Of a stretch of DNA of 64,000 nt, positions 49,008 to 58,802 are shown one piece after another. The stretch is from Streptomyces sp. NRRL F-4489 (GTDB lineage Bacteria; Actinomycetota; Actinomycetes; Streptomycetales; Streptomycetaceae), in assembly GCF_001509485.1 (NCBI RefSeq), contig NZ_LLZI01000268.1, forward strand, positions 1 to 64,000, written 5' to 3'. The notes below the pieces were generated by a model. The model made no database searches and was not told the DNA's origin. It saw only the letters and a list, made by a program, of their open reading frames with translations. Made by a program: the position numbers and the translations under genes. Numbering within the stretch: the first letter of the stretch is position 1; each line of letters starts with the position of its first letter.

Positions 49008-51728
49008 TCAGGCGCCGTCGCGGTCCGCCGCGCGCGCCTCGCCGTCGGGCAGCGCCTGCTCGGTCCAGATGACCTTGCCGTCGCCGGTGTAGCGGGTGCC
49101 CCAGCGCTCGGCCATCTGGGCGATGAGGAAGAGCCCGCGCCCGCCCTCGTCGGTGGTGGCGGCGTGCCGCAGATGCGGGGAGGTGCTGCTGCGGTCGGCC
49201 ACCTCGCAGATCAGCGAGCGGTCGTGGATCAGCCGGACGCCGATCGGCCCGGCGGCGTACCGGATGGCGTTGGTGACCAGTTCGCTGAGGATCAGCTCGG
49301 TGGTGAACGCCTCGTCCGCCAGCCCCCATTCGATGAGTTTGCGGACCGCGGCGGCGCGGATCTGGGCGACCGAGGCGGGGTCGGCGGGGACCTCCCAGTC
49401 GGCGATCCGGGCCGGGTCCAGCCGCCGGGTGCGGGCGACCAGCAGTGCGATGTCGTCGGCCGGGCGGTCCGGCAGCAGGGCGCCGAGCGCCGCCTCGCAG
49501 GTCTCCTCCGGGCTCCGGGCGGGCGCGTCGCCGAGGGTGGTGCGCAGCACGGCCATGCCCTCGTCGATGCCGCGGGCGCGGTCCTCGACCAGCCCGTCGG
49601 TGTAGAGCACCAGGCGGCTGCCCTCGGGCAGCTCCAGCCGGCAGGTGTCGAACGGCATCCCGCCCAGGCCGAGCGGCGGGCCGCCGGGCACGTCGACGAA
49701 CTCCGCGCCGCCGTCCGGGTGCAGCAGCAGCGGCTGGACGTGTCCGGCGCGGGCCATGGTGCAGGTGCCGGTGACCGGGTCGTAGATGGCGTAGAGGCAG
49801 GTGGCGCCGGTGACCGGGAGCTTGGGGCCGTCGCCGGTGGACTCCGCGCCCTCGTCCTGGTCGATCCGGGCGACCAGTTCGTCCAGGTGCCACAGGAGTT
49901 CGTCGGGCGGGACGTCGAGGTTGGCGAAGTTGTGGACGGCGGTGCGCAGCCGGCCCATGGTGGCGGCGGCGTGCAGGCCGTGCCCGACGACGTCGCCGAC
50001 GACGAGGGCGACCCGGGCGCCGGGCAGCGGGATGATGTCGAACCAGTCGCCGCCGACGCCGCCCAGCCCGCCGAGCCCGGCCTGGGCCGGCAGATAGCGG
50101 AAGGCGGCCTCCACGGCCTCCTGGTCCGGCAGGGCGCGCGGCAGCAGGCTGCGCTGGAGGGTGACCGCCATGGTGTGCTCGCGGGTGTAGCGGCGGGCGT
50201 TGTCGATGCTCACCGCGGCCCGCGCGACCAGCTCCTCGGCGAGCGAGAGGTCCTCCTCGTCGAACGGTTCGGGGGTCTCCGAGCGCCAGAAGAGGGCGAC
50301 GCCGAGGATCGCGCCGCGGGCCCGCAGCGGCACCGCGATCAGCGAGTGGATGCCGTTCTCGACGATCAGCCGGGCCCGCTCGGGGTCCTGGAGGTGCCAG
50401 CCGGAGAACGCGGCGAGGTCGGGCTCCAGAACCGGTTCGCCGGCCGTCAGGCGGGTGCCGAGCACGGTGACCGGCGGGAAGCGGACCGGCTCGCCGACCG
50501 GGTAGAGGGACCCGTCGGGCACCTCGCCGCCGACGGCGGTGCGGCGCAGCTCCATGACCGGGCCGCCGGCGGTGGGCTCCTCGCCGCGCAGCACCGCCTC
50601 GGCGAGGTCGACGGTGACCAGGTCGCTGAACCGCTCGGCGCCGAACCGCGCCAGCTCCTGGCAGGTGCGCACCACATCCAGGGTGGTGCCGATCTCGGCG
50701 CCGGCGTCGTAGAGCAGCCGCAGCCGGCCGCGGGCGATGTCGGCGCGGCCGGTCAGGGCCTGGAGCTCGGTGGTGTCGCGGAGGGTGGTGACGCTGCCGG
50801 GCGGGCCGCCGGCGCGGTCGGTGGAGCGCTGGTTGACGGCCAGCAGCCGGTCGCCGACCGGGTGCACCTCGTCGGTGGCGACCCGGCCGGACTCCAGCAG
50901 CGCGGCGGTGGCCGGGTCCAGGCCCAGCTCGGCGATCCGGCGGCCCTCGACGTCGGCGGGCAGGCCGAGCAGCCGCCGGGCCTCGTCGTTGGCCAGTACC
51001 AGCCGCCCGTCGCCGCGGACGATCAGGACGCCCTCGCGGACGGCGTGCAGCACCGCGTCGTGGTGTTCGTACATCCGGGTCATCTCGGCCGGGCCGAGGC
51101 CGTGGGTCTGGCGCCGCAGGCGGCGGCTGACCAGGGCGGTGCCGCCGGTGGTGAGCAGCAGCACGCCGGCCGCGGAGCCGAAGATCAGCGGGAACTGGTC
51201 GTTGACGACGCCGCTGACCTTGCTGATGGTGATGCCGGCGGCGACCAGGCCGACGACCTTGCCGCCGGGTCCGGTGACCGGTACCACGGCCTGGACGAGC
51301 GGGCCGATGGTGCCGGTGATCTTCTCGGTGACCATCCCGCCGTTCAGCGCCGGGCCGATGTCGCCGACGAACTTCTTGCCGATGCGGTCCGGGAGCGGGT
51401 GGGTGTAGCGGATGCCGCGGGTGTTCATCACCACGACGAAGTCGACGCCGGAGCCCTTGCGGGCGGCCTCCGCGCGCGGCTGGAGGACGGCGGTGGGGTC
51501 GGGGCTCTTCAGGGCGGCCGGGAGGCCCGGCGCGGCGGCGAACGTCCGCGCCACGGCGACCGAGCGGTTGCGGGCCTCGCGGTCGGAGTCGGTCCGGGAC
51601 TGGAGCACCAGGGCGACGAGCGCGGCGGCGACGAGCAGGACCACGATCGCGACCTGGAGGAGAAAGACCTGGCCTGCGACAGTTCGCATCCTCGGAACCG
51701 AACGCGGGCGGCCGTAGCGTCCGGCCAT
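49008..51728 (-). CDS. Membrane sensor PP2C phosphatase with PAS, GAF and anti-sigma-kinase domains
   Basis: Predicted 906 residues. Order: TM1 (~20-42), DcuS/CitA-like extracellular sensor (FVVVMNTRGIRYTHPLPDRIGKKF), TM2 (~180-200), PAS (~215-320), GAF (~340-520), SpoIIE/PP2C phosphatase with VGGDWFDIIPLPGARVALVVGDVVGHG and VLYTDGLVEDRARGID, and a C-terminal HATPase_c_2 (SELVTNAIRYA, GGRGLFLIAQMAERWG). The sensor type binds small carboxylates in relatives. It combines the kinase and phosphatase of a partner-switch in one chain and would act on STAS anti-anti-sigma factors. Confidence 0.9.
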   Translation of the reverse strand: MAGRYGRPRSVPRMRTVAGQVFLLQVAIVVLLVAAALVALVLQSRTDSDREARNRSVAVARTFAAAPGLPAALKSPDPTAVLQPRAEAARKGSGVDFVVVMNTRGIRYTHPLPDRIGKKFVGDIGPALNGGMVTEKITGTIGPLVQAVVPVTGPGGKVVGLVAAGITISKVSGVVNDQFPLIFGSAAGVLLLTTGGTALVSRRLRRQTHGLGPAEMTRMYEHHDAVLHAVREGVLIVRGDGRLVLANDEARRLLGLPADVEGRRIAELGLDPATAALLESGRVATDEVHPVGDRLLAVNQRSTDRAGGPPGSVTTLRDTTELQALTGRADIARGRLRLLYDAGAEIGTTLDVVRTCQELARFGAERFSDLVTVDLAEAVLRGEEPTAGGPVMELRRTAVGGEVPDGSLYPVGEPVRFPPVTVLGTRLTAGEPVLEPDLAAFSGWHLQDPERARLIVENGIHSLIAVPLRARGAILGVALFWRSETPEPFDEEDLSLAEELVARAAVSIDNARRYTREHTMAVTLQRSLLPRALPDQEAVEAAFRYLPAQAGLGGLGGVGGDWFDIIPLPGARVALVVGDVVGHGLHAAATMGRLRTAVHNFANLDVPPDELLWHLDELVARIDQDEGAESTGDGPKLPVTGATCLYAIYDPVTGTCTMARAGHVQPLLLHPDGGAEFVDVPGGPPLGLGGMPFDTCRLELPEGSRLVLYTDGLVEDRARGIDEGMAVLRTTLGDAPARSPEETCEAALGALLPDRPADDIALLVARTRRLDPARIADWEVPADPASVAQIRAAAVRKLIEWGLADEAFTTELILSELVTNAIRYAAGPIGVRLIHDRSLICEVADRSSTSPHLRHAATTDEGGRGLFLIAQMAERWGTRYTGDGKVIWTEQALPDGEARAADRDGA

Positions 51729-52058
51729 GTCCTCTTTCTACACCTCCCGCATACGGTGGGCGAGCCGCGCACTGCGCAGCGCAGCGGCGCCGGGCGGCCG
51801 TGCGGCGTGCCCCGCCAGTAAAACCTGTCGGTATGTTTCCCGGCTACGGGTGTGCGCTCCCCCGTCGGGTGCGTGTAACTCTTCCCACAGCGCCGGACGG
51901 TTGCGGAGGGGCGGCGGATCTGCCGGGCGGTCCCGGCGGGCCGGCCAAGGGGCCTGGTCAGCGGCGGTTACCGGGGAGTCGGGCCGGGCGCGGGGGCGGC
52001 GGCCTTGCGGAAGAAGGCGTTCCGGGGGCCGCCGGGCGCGTATGAGACGTTCGTGGGC
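51729..52058. other. Divergent promoter region, no gene seen
   Basis: Contains GTAAAACCTGTCGGTATGTTTCCC near 51820-51843, less GC-rich than its surroundings and possibly promoter DNA for either side. Open frames here are shadows with no ribosome binding site. Confidence 0.4.
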
Positions 52059-52403
52059 ATGCATGTTGCAGCAGAGGAGATCCGTGCCGGTGCGGCCGTG
52101 CTCATCGACCACCACGCGCGCGGTGTGTGGCGGCCGAACGGCGCCGACCGCCGGACGGCCGGCGCGCTGTTCCGCTTCCTGGAGACCGGGCGGCCGCTCG
52201 GCGGCGAGCAGATCCGCGCCGCGCTGGCCGCCGCGGACCCGGCGGCGCCGGTGAGCGCCGGGCTGCTGGCGCTGCTGCGCGGCACCGCCGGGCTGCTGGA
52301 CGACACGGACGCGGCCGACGGCCCCGCCGGGCGGGACGCCGTCGACCACGTGTGCCTGCTGCTGGACGCGCTGGCGCTGGCCCGGCCGGAGGGCGGCCGG
52401 TAG
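52059..52403 (+). CDS. Small hypothetical protein
   Basis: Predicted 114 residues, Ala/Arg/Leu-rich, helical. MHVAAEEIRAGAAVLIDHHARGVWRPNGADRRTAGALFRFLETGRPLGGEQI, then a Leu/Asp-rich C-terminal helix pair. The start is uncertain: GTG 52053 and ATG 52059 are possible and no strong ribosome binding site is visible. No family recognised. Convergent with the APC permease, 12 nt apart. Confidence 0.45.
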   Translation: MHVAAEEIRAGAAVLIDHHARGVWRPNGADRRTAGALFRFLETGRPLGGEQIRAALAAADPAAPVSAGLLALLRGTAGLLDDTDAADGPAGRDAVDHVCLLLDALALARPEGGR

Positions 52404-52415
52404 GCGCCGGGGGCG

Positions 52416-53858
52416 TCAGGTGCCGGTCGGCGCGGCGGCCGGGAGTTCGTCCTCGGGGACCGAGATGACCCAGTGGGTGGCCTGGCGCGGGCGGAGGTAG
52501 ACCGCCCAGTAGAGCGTGGCGACCGCGACCAGCCCGCCGGTGATCAGCAGGCTCTTGGCGCTCTGCTGGCACAGCACCCAGGCCAGTACGACGATCAGCA
52601 GCGCGGGGATCACCGGCCACAGCGGCATCCGCCAGGCGGGCCGGTGCTTGTGCTCGCCGCGGCGGGAGACCAGCGCGCCGAGGGCGACGAAGACGTACAT
52701 TCCGGCGACCGCGACCCCGGTGACCTCGTTGAGGGTGTCCAGGGTGGCGAAGCAGAGCCCGGCGCCGGGGACGCCGACCGCGAGGGTGGCGGCCCACGGG
52801 GAGCCGAAGCGCTTGCCGACGTGCGAGAAGATCTTGTTGACCGGGGTCGGCCAGGCGCCGTCGCGGGCGGAGGAGAAGACCACCCGGGAGTTCTGGATCA
52901 CCATCACGATCGCCGCGTTGATGATCGCCAGGGCGATGCAGAGGCTGACGAAGGTGCCGATCGCGGAGTTGCTCCAGCTCTGCACCATGCCGGCCACGTC
53001 GCCGGCGCCGAGGGTTTTGAGGTCGGGGGCGCCGAGGGTGATGGCGATGACCGGGACGAGGACGACGGCGGCGCCGATGGCGAGCGTCCACAGGACGGTG
53101 CGGGAGACGTTGCGGCGCGGGTTCTCCATCTCCTCGGCCAGGTACACGGCGGTGGAGAAGCCCTGGAGGATGAAGAGCGCGGTGGCCAGGCCGGTGATGA
53201 TCAGCCCGCCGGTGACCGCCGTACTGGTGCCGTGCCCGCTGTCCATCACGGGGTGGATGAGGGTGGCGGCGGAGCGGTGGGTGTGGGTGAAGCCGAGGAA
53301 CGCCACGACCGCGGCGGCCACCACCTCCAGGACGAGGAAGATGCCGGTGATCCAGGCGTTGGCGCGCAGATCGAGCAGGCCCATGGCGGTGGCCAGCAGC
53401 ATCACCGCGGCGGCGGTCATCTGCTTGTCGAGGTGGACGACCGGGGCGAGGTAGTCGGCGGTGCCCAGCGCGATGATGGGCGGCACGATCATGACAACGA
53501 TCAGCGAGAGGATGAAAACCAGCCATCCGGCGAGCCGGCCCATCAGGGTGCCGACCATCGCGTACTCGCCGCCGGAGCTGGGGACCAGGGTGCCCAGTTC
53601 GGAGTAGGTGAAGGCGACGCCTATGCAGAGCAGCCCGGCGATGGCGATGGTGAGCGCCGTACCCGTGCCGAGGGTGGCGAACGAGTCCGGCACGATGACG
53701 AAGAGCGAGGACGCCGGGGTCAGGCAGGACAGGGTGAGCAGGGTGCCGCCGACCACACCGATCGACCGGGTGAGTTTGGGGCTGTCCGCCGGTGTCGCGC
53801 CCCGGATTTCCGGGGCCGCGGGGGCGGGAGCGACTGGCGTGGTAGGCATATCGGTCAT
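52416..53858 (-). CDS. APC-family amino acid permease
   Basis: Predicted 480 residues, 12 membrane segments. First-helix motif IGVVGGTLLTLSCLTPASSLFVIVPDSF, GLLCIGVAFTYSELGTLVPSSGGEYAMV (APC TM2-3 motif) and FILQGFSTAVYLAEEMENPRRNV (TM6 signature) support an amino acid or amine importer. Substrate unknown. Its promoter lies in the 309-nt region upstream. Confidence 0.87.
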   Translation of the reverse strand: MTDMPTTPVAPAPAAPEIRGATPADSPKLTRSIGVVGGTLLTLSCLTPASSLFVIVPDSFATLGTGTALTIAIAGLLCIGVAFTYSELGTLVPSSGGEYAMVGTLMGRLAGWLVFILSLIVVMIVPPIIALGTADYLAPVVHLDKQMTAAAVMLLATAMGLLDLRANAWITGIFLVLEVVAAAVVAFLGFTHTHRSAATLIHPVMDSGHGTSTAVTGGLIITGLATALFILQGFSTAVYLAEEMENPRRNVSRTVLWTLAIGAAVVLVPVIAITLGAPDLKTLGAGDVAGMVQSWSNSAIGTFVSLCIALAIINAAIVMVIQNSRVVFSSARDGAWPTPVNKIFSHVGKRFGSPWAATLAVGVPGAGLCFATLDTLNEVTGVAVAGMYVFVALGALVSRRGEHKHRPAWRMPLWPVIPALLIVVLAWVLCQQSAKSLLITGGLVAVATLYWAVYLRPRQATHWVISVPEDELPAAAPTGT

Positions 53859-54167
53859 CCGTGTCCCATCGGTGCAGGAGGGCAGGAAGCGGCACGGTCA
53901 CGGGGGTGCGTGCCTGGTCGAGCGGCCGTGTCGGATGACTGCGCGGGGCCGCTGCGGTGACCGGAATACAACCTCCGCGGGCCCCTCCCGTCAAGGGTTC
54001 GTTAAGGCTGTATGGCAACGGAATCCGCAGCCGATCAACCACATGGCGGCCCTATCCACGGCTTTCTTCCACGATCTGCGCGGATTTCGCGGGAGGTTGG
54101 GGTTCTGCGGATTCTTCCGCCCCGGCGGACGGCGAATTTCGCGGGCGGCGGCCGTGCCCGGCGGGCG
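53859..54167. other. Intergenic region upstream of the APC permease, no gene seen
   Basis: Holds the permease promoter and the 3' side of the next phosphatase gene. GATTTCGCGGG (54083-54093) recurs as AATTTCGCGGG (54135-54145). No RNA gene or clear terminator was recognised. Confidence 0.4.
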
Positions 54168-56261
54168 TCAGTCCGCGCTGCCCCGGATCCGGGCGATCAG
54201 CAGCGCCACGTCGTCGTGGTCGTTGCCGTGCCGCAGCTCCCCCAGGAGGCGGTCGCACAGCTCCTCCAGCGGCCGCTCGGGCTCGGCGAGCAGCGCCAGG
54301 AAGCGGTCCAGCCGGGTGTCGATGGCCTCGTCGCGGGTCTCGATCAGCCCGTCGGTGTAGAGGACCAGCTGATCGCCGGGGCGCAGCTCCACGGTGGTCT
54401 GCTCGAACGCCACCGCGCCGACGCCGCCCACGCCGAGCGGGGCGCCGGTGGGCAGGTCCAGCAGCTCCGGCGGGCGGCCGGGCCGGACCACGACCGGCGG
54501 GAGGTGGCCGGCCACCGCGATGGTGCACTCCTCGCGGTGCGGGTCGTGGACGGCGTACAGGCAGGTCGCGAAGGCCGGGTCGAGGCCGCCGGCGATGTGG
54601 TCGAGGTGGCGCAGCACCTCGTCGGGCGCGAGGTCGAGATCGGCCAGCGCGCGGGTGGTGGTGCGCAACTGGCCCATGGTGGCGGCCGCGTTGAGGCCGC
54701 TGCCCATGACGTCGCCGACCACCAGCGCGGTCCGGTCGCCGGGCACCGGGATCACGTCGAACCAGTCGCCGCCGACCTCGCTGGCCGCCTGCGCGGGCTG
54801 GTAGCGGTAGGCGATGTCCATGCCCGAGGGGCGCGGCGGGCGGTGGTTCATCAGATGGCGCTGGAGGGTCAGCGCGGTGCGGCGTTCGCTCTGGTACGAG
54901 CGGGCGTTGTCGATGCAGACGGCCGCCCGGGCGGCGAGTTCGACGGCCAGCACCACATCGTCGTCGTCGAACGGCAGCGGATTGTCCAGCCGGTAGAGGG
55001 AGAGCGCGCCCAGCACCTCGCCGCGGGCGATCAGCGGCACCGCCAGATAGGAGTGCAGTCCGCAGGTGCGCAGCAGCTCCGCGCCCTGCGCGTCGGCGGC
55101 GATATGCCGCAGATCGTCCGGGCCGACGTCGGCGACCAGCACCGGCCGGGCCTCGGTGACGCAGCGGGTGATCAGCCGCTCGGTCTCGTACGCGGCGAGC
55201 TGACCGGTGGGGTCGGCGGCCCGGACGGCGGGGGTGCGGCCGGTCGCGGCCACCGCCAGCGCCTGGAAGCGGGCCGGGCCGCCGCGGCCCGGCGGACTGG
55301 GCCGGCGGCCCTCCAGGACGGCTTCGAGCACGTCGACGGCGGCCAGGTCGGCCAGCTCGGGGACGATGACGTCGGCCAGCTCCTGCGCGGTCCGGCCGAC
55401 GTCGAGGGTGGTGCCGACGGTCGCCGAGGCGTCCGCGATCACCGCCAGCCGGCGGCGGGCGCGGGCCGCCTCGGTGGCCGCCCGGTGCTGCTCGGTGACG
55501 TCCACGACCGAGGTGGCCAGGCCCAGCACCCGGCCCTTGGCGTCCTCCAGCCGGTAGTACGACACCGACCACGCCTGGTCGGCGTCGGGGTGGCTGGCGG
55601 TGCGGCCGATGGAGAAGTCGTCCAGCAGCGGCCGGCCGGTGGTCAGCACCTGCCGCATCCGCTCCTCGATGCCCTCGGTGTCCAGGAACGACAGGGCCTC
55701 CCGGACGTGCCGGCCGATGTGCCGCTCGGCGGGCAGCTCGTTGATCCGCTCCAGCGCCGGATTGACCATGACGAACCGCAGATCGGTGTCGAGCACGGCG
55801 AGCCCGATCGGCGACTGGGCCACCAGCCGCACCGACAGCGCCAGGTCCCGCTCGACCTCGCGCAGCACCGCCTGGTCGGTGGCGATGCCGAGCGCGTAGC
55901 TGGCGCCGTGCTCGTCCTGGAGGCGCATATTGCGGAACTCCACCAGGCGGGTGGAGCCGTCCTTGCGGCGGACCGGGAAGACCCCGGCCCAGCTCTCGCC
56001 GCTCGCCATGACCTCGGCGAACAGCCGCAGCACCAGTTCGACGTGCTCGGGGTGGACCAGCAGCCGGACCGCGGGCCGGCCCAGCGCCTCCTCCGCGCGC
56101 CATCCGAAGAGCTCCTCGGCCTGCGGGCTCCACAGCGCGATCCGGCCCTTGGCGTCGAGCATGACCGCGGCCACGCCCAGGACGTCGAGCAGGCCGCCGG
56201 GCTGCGCCGGGCCGGCCCCGGCCTGGGCAGCACTCTCGGGGAACGCGTCGGTCGCACCCAT
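54168..56261 (-). CDS. PAS-PAS-GAF SpoIIE/PP2C serine phosphatase
   Basis: Predicted 697 residues, soluble. PAS1 (~residues 20-140, LWSPQAEELFGWRAEEALGRP), PAS2 (~155-280), GAF (~300-460) and the C-terminal PP2C domain with SEVGGDWFDVIPVPGDRTALVVGDVMGSG, AAVAGHLPPVVV and VLYTDGLIETRDEAID. No HATPase domain, unlike its 906-residue neighbour. Start 56261 has GGAAGGAG at 8 nt; the longer frame to 56354 lacks one. Likely dephosphorylates an anti-anti-sigma factor in response to a PAS/GAF ligand. Confidence 0.88.
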   Translation of the reverse strand: MGATDAFPESAAQAGAGPAQPGGLLDVLGVAAVMLDAKGRIALWSPQAEELFGWRAEEALGRPAVRLLVHPEHVELVLRLFAEVMASGESWAGVFPVRRKDGSTRLVEFRNMRLQDEHGASYALGIATDQAVLREVERDLALSVRLVAQSPIGLAVLDTDLRFVMVNPALERINELPAERHIGRHVREALSFLDTEGIEERMRQVLTTGRPLLDDFSIGRTASHPDADQAWSVSYYRLEDAKGRVLGLATSVVDVTEQHRAATEAARARRRLAVIADASATVGTTLDVGRTAQELADVIVPELADLAAVDVLEAVLEGRRPSPPGRGGPARFQALAVAATGRTPAVRAADPTGQLAAYETERLITRCVTEARPVLVADVGPDDLRHIAADAQGAELLRTCGLHSYLAVPLIARGEVLGALSLYRLDNPLPFDDDDVVLAVELAARAAVCIDNARSYQSERRTALTLQRHLMNHRPPRPSGMDIAYRYQPAQAASEVGGDWFDVIPVPGDRTALVVGDVMGSGLNAAATMGQLRTTTRALADLDLAPDEVLRHLDHIAGGLDPAFATCLYAVHDPHREECTIAVAGHLPPVVVRPGRPPELLDLPTGAPLGVGGVGAVAFEQTTVELRPGDQLVLYTDGLIETRDEAIDTRLDRFLALLAEPERPLEELCDRLLGELRHGNDHDDVALLIARIRGSAD

Positions 56262-56645
56262 CCAGGCACTCCTTCCGCCGGTCGCCTTCGGACCGACAGC
56301 CGTGGCGCTCCGTGCACGGCGTGGTCGTGCCGTGCTGCCGCTGCCCTCCATCATCTCTCGACACCGGACGGACCCGCAGGCAGAGGTGGGTCCACCAGGG
56401 GTGGGACCGAACCGGATGGAGCATTATGGGCAGCTGTCCCCCGGGTGGGCGACCGGGTTGGCGATATTGATCCATTGCTCCGCACCCGCCCGGGATCGGG
56501 GACAACGCCCGCCCTCGCGCTCCCGACTTGGAGATGTCGATCTCTTGGGACTACCCTTTGATTAGTTGCTGGAGGCAACCAATATTCGTTTGACGCGCCC
56601 CTGGCGTACCCCCACGTACGCCGCGGGGCCAGGAGGAAGCCCTCG
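56262..56645. promoter_or_regulatory. Divergent promoter region, phosphatase / acyl ligase
   Basis: No gene seen in these 384 nt. It has an AT-rich patch ACCCTTTGATTAG...CCAATATTCGTTTGACG (about 56552-56592), the small inverted repeat GTTGC-TGGAG-GCAAC and GGCGTA-(8)-TACGCC at about 56604-56623, just ahead of the AGGAGG site of the ligase gene. Confidence 0.4.
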
Positions 56646-58171
56646 ATGCCCATTTCCGACCAGCCGTTCCGCACATACGTGGAGGAGAACCTCGATGCAC
56701 TTAACCGCGAACCGGGGCGCGAGGCCCTGGTCCACCAGGGCCGCCGGGTCACCGCCGGCGAGTTCCGCGCCCTGGTCCTGCGGATGGCCCGCGCGCTGCG
56801 CGACCGCGGTATCGGCCGCGGCGCCACCGTCACCCTGCTGAGCGGCAACCTCCCCGAGACGCTCGCCGCCCGCTACGCCGCCAACCTCGTCGGCGCCCGG
56901 GTGAACCACCTCTACAACAAGCTCTCCGCCGAGTCCCAGGCCGCGATCGTCCGCGATGTGGAGACCCGCGCCCTGATCGTCGACCCCCGGCTGGCCGAAC
57001 GGGCCGCGGAACTCGCCGAGTTGGCGCCCGTCGCGGACATCCTGATGCTCGGCCCGGCGAAGCTCGGCGCCGACCTGCTGGAGCTGGCGGCCGGGCAGAG
57101 CGACGAACCGCTCGCCACCTCCGCCCGCCCCGAGGACATCTGCACCATCCGCCACACCGGCGGCACCACCGGCCACCCCAAGGGCATCTGCACCACCTTC
57201 GAGCAGGTCCGGTGGTTCCAGGGGTCCGGCACCGCCAGCTGGTGTGCACCACCCTCGCCCACGCGGCCGGCTACATGGCCGACACCGTGCTGTACTCCGG
57301 CGGCACCGTCGTCCTGCACGACGACTTCGACCCCGCGGAGGCGCTCGCCACCATCGAACGCGAGCGGATCACCGCGCTCTTCCTGCTGCCGCCGCTGCTG
57401 TACCAGCTCATGGACCACCCCAACCGGCCGGGCACCGACACCTCCAGCCTTCGCATGCTCACCTACGGCGGCTGCCAGGCGTCCCCGGCCCGACTCGCCG
57501 ACGCGGTACGGGCGTTCGGCCCGGTGCTGGTACAGGGCTACGGCCAGAACGAGGCCGGCGGCATCAGCGTGCTGACCCCCGAGGACCACGACCCCGAGCG
57601 CCCCGAGCGGCTGCGGTCGGCGGGCAAGGTGCTGCCCCACGTCGAGGTGGCGATCCGCGACACCGACGGCCGCGATCTGCCGCCCGGCGAGCACGGCGAG
57701 ATCTGCGTCCGCTCCGCCATGATCATGCAGGGCTACTGGAAGCAGCCGGAGCTGACCGCCGAGGTGCTGCGGGACGGCTGGCTGCACACCGGTGACGTCG
57801 GATTCCTCGACGACGAGGGCTACCTGACCATCGTCGACCGGCTCAAGGACATGATCGTCGTGGTCGGCGGCCATGTGTACACCACCGAGCTGGAGGACCT
57901 GCTGAACTCGCACCCGCAGGTACTCCAGAGCGCCGTCTACGGCGTCCGCGACGCGGACCGGATGGAGCGGGTGCACGCGACGGTGGTGCGCACCCCCGGC
58001 GGCGACGTGGACGCGGAGCAGCTGCGGGCGATGGTGCGCGAGGTGCGCGGCGCGATGTACGAGCCGGCCCGGATCGCCTTCGCCGACGCGCTGCCGCTGA
58101 CCGACGCGGGCAAGCCGGACAAGAAGGAACTCCGGCGCCGCGCCGAGGAGTCGGGCGCCGCGGCCGCCTGA
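56646..58171 (+). pseudogene. Acyl-CoA ligase (ANL family), single-base frameshift
   Basis: The first part, from ATG 56646, contains TIRHTGGTTGHPKGICTTFEQV (ATP P-loop). After 57221-57224 (GGGG) sense continues in another frame as VCTTLAHAAGYMADTVLYSGG, then YGQNEAGG, WLHTGDVG and DRLKDMIVVVGGHVYTTELE to the stop at 58171. Adding one G to the run restores CAG GGG GTC CGG and a 508-residue full-length ligase. AGGAGG precedes the start. As read the protein ends early and is inactive; a one-base sequencing error in a G-run is quite possible. Substrate unknown, a fatty or aromatic acid. Confidence 0.8.
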
Positions 58172-58207
58172 TCCCGGCCTGGTCCGGGGGCACCGGACGA
58201 CCGGCAG

Positions 58208-58246
58208 CGGCGGGCCGCCGCAGTGCTGCACGGCGGCGGCCCGCCG
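58208..58246. terminator. Bidirectional terminator
   Basis: CGGCGGGCCGCCGC (58208-58221) pairs perfectly with GCGGCGGCCCGCCG (58233-58246) around 11 nt, between the convergent ligase and secreted-peptide genes. Confidence 0.65.
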
Positions 58247-58258
58247 GGTCGCGTCCGG

Positions 58259-58660
58259 TCAGAACCACCAACCGAACAGGCCGTGCAGAAGGCGCCCGAG
58301 CAGCCCGAACTCACGGCCCTCGCACCCCTCTCGGCCGAAGTGCCCGGACTTGCCGTGGTGGCCCTCGCGGCCCTCGTGGCCGAACCGGCCGAAACCTTCG
58401 CGGCCGCCGAAGCCTTCGCGGCCACCGAAGTTCTCACGGCCGCCGAAACCGAAGAAGCCGCCGCACTCGTCGTGCCGGTGGTGGCCGACATTGCGGCCGT
58501 GGTGGCCATGCCGGCCGTGGTGGCCGTGGCCACGGCCGTGGTCGCCGCTGACCGCGACGGACTGGCCCTGCGGGGCGGCCTGGGCCATACCGGCGAGCGG
58601 TACGACGGTGGCGGCGGCGAGCGTCGCGGCGGCCAGGGAACGGCCTATGTACTTGCGCAT
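58259..58660 (-). CDS. Secreted His/Gly-rich protein with GGREGFG repeats
   Basis: Predicted 133 residues. Signal peptide MRKYIGRSLAAATLAAATVV to AQA (~residue 28). The mature part has HGRGHGHHGRHGHHGRNVGHHRHDE, a Gly/Phe/Arg/Glu tract with repeated FGGREGFGGREGFGRFGHEGREG, two Cys and a hydrophobic end LLGRLLHGLFGWWF. AGGAGA precedes the ATG. His content suggests metal binding at the cell surface; the terminal Trp/Phe helix may be membrane- or wall-associated. Family not recognised. Confidence 0.65.
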   Translation of the reverse strand: MRKYIGRSLAAATLAAATVVPLAGMAQAAPQGQSVAVSGDHGRGHGHHGRHGHHGRNVGHHRHDECGGFFGFGGRENFGGREGFGGREGFGRFGHEGREGHHGKSGHFGREGCEGREFGLLGRLLHGLFGWWF

Positions 58661-58802
58661 TCGTTTCTCCTGGTTGGCAGGAAATCGGACACGGGATGGG
58701 TACCTCGCGGTGTCCGTTTCTCCGCAGGCGCGGCGATCCTCCACTCCAACGGCCCTCGGGATTGCTCCGATCGGGGCCGCTCAGGGGGCCCGCCGGGGGG
58801 TG

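Noticed and set aside
49164..51821. 885-codon plus-strand frame
   Set aside because: Antisense shadow of the 906-residue phosphatase, with Gly/Ala/Asp/Val low-complexity composition.
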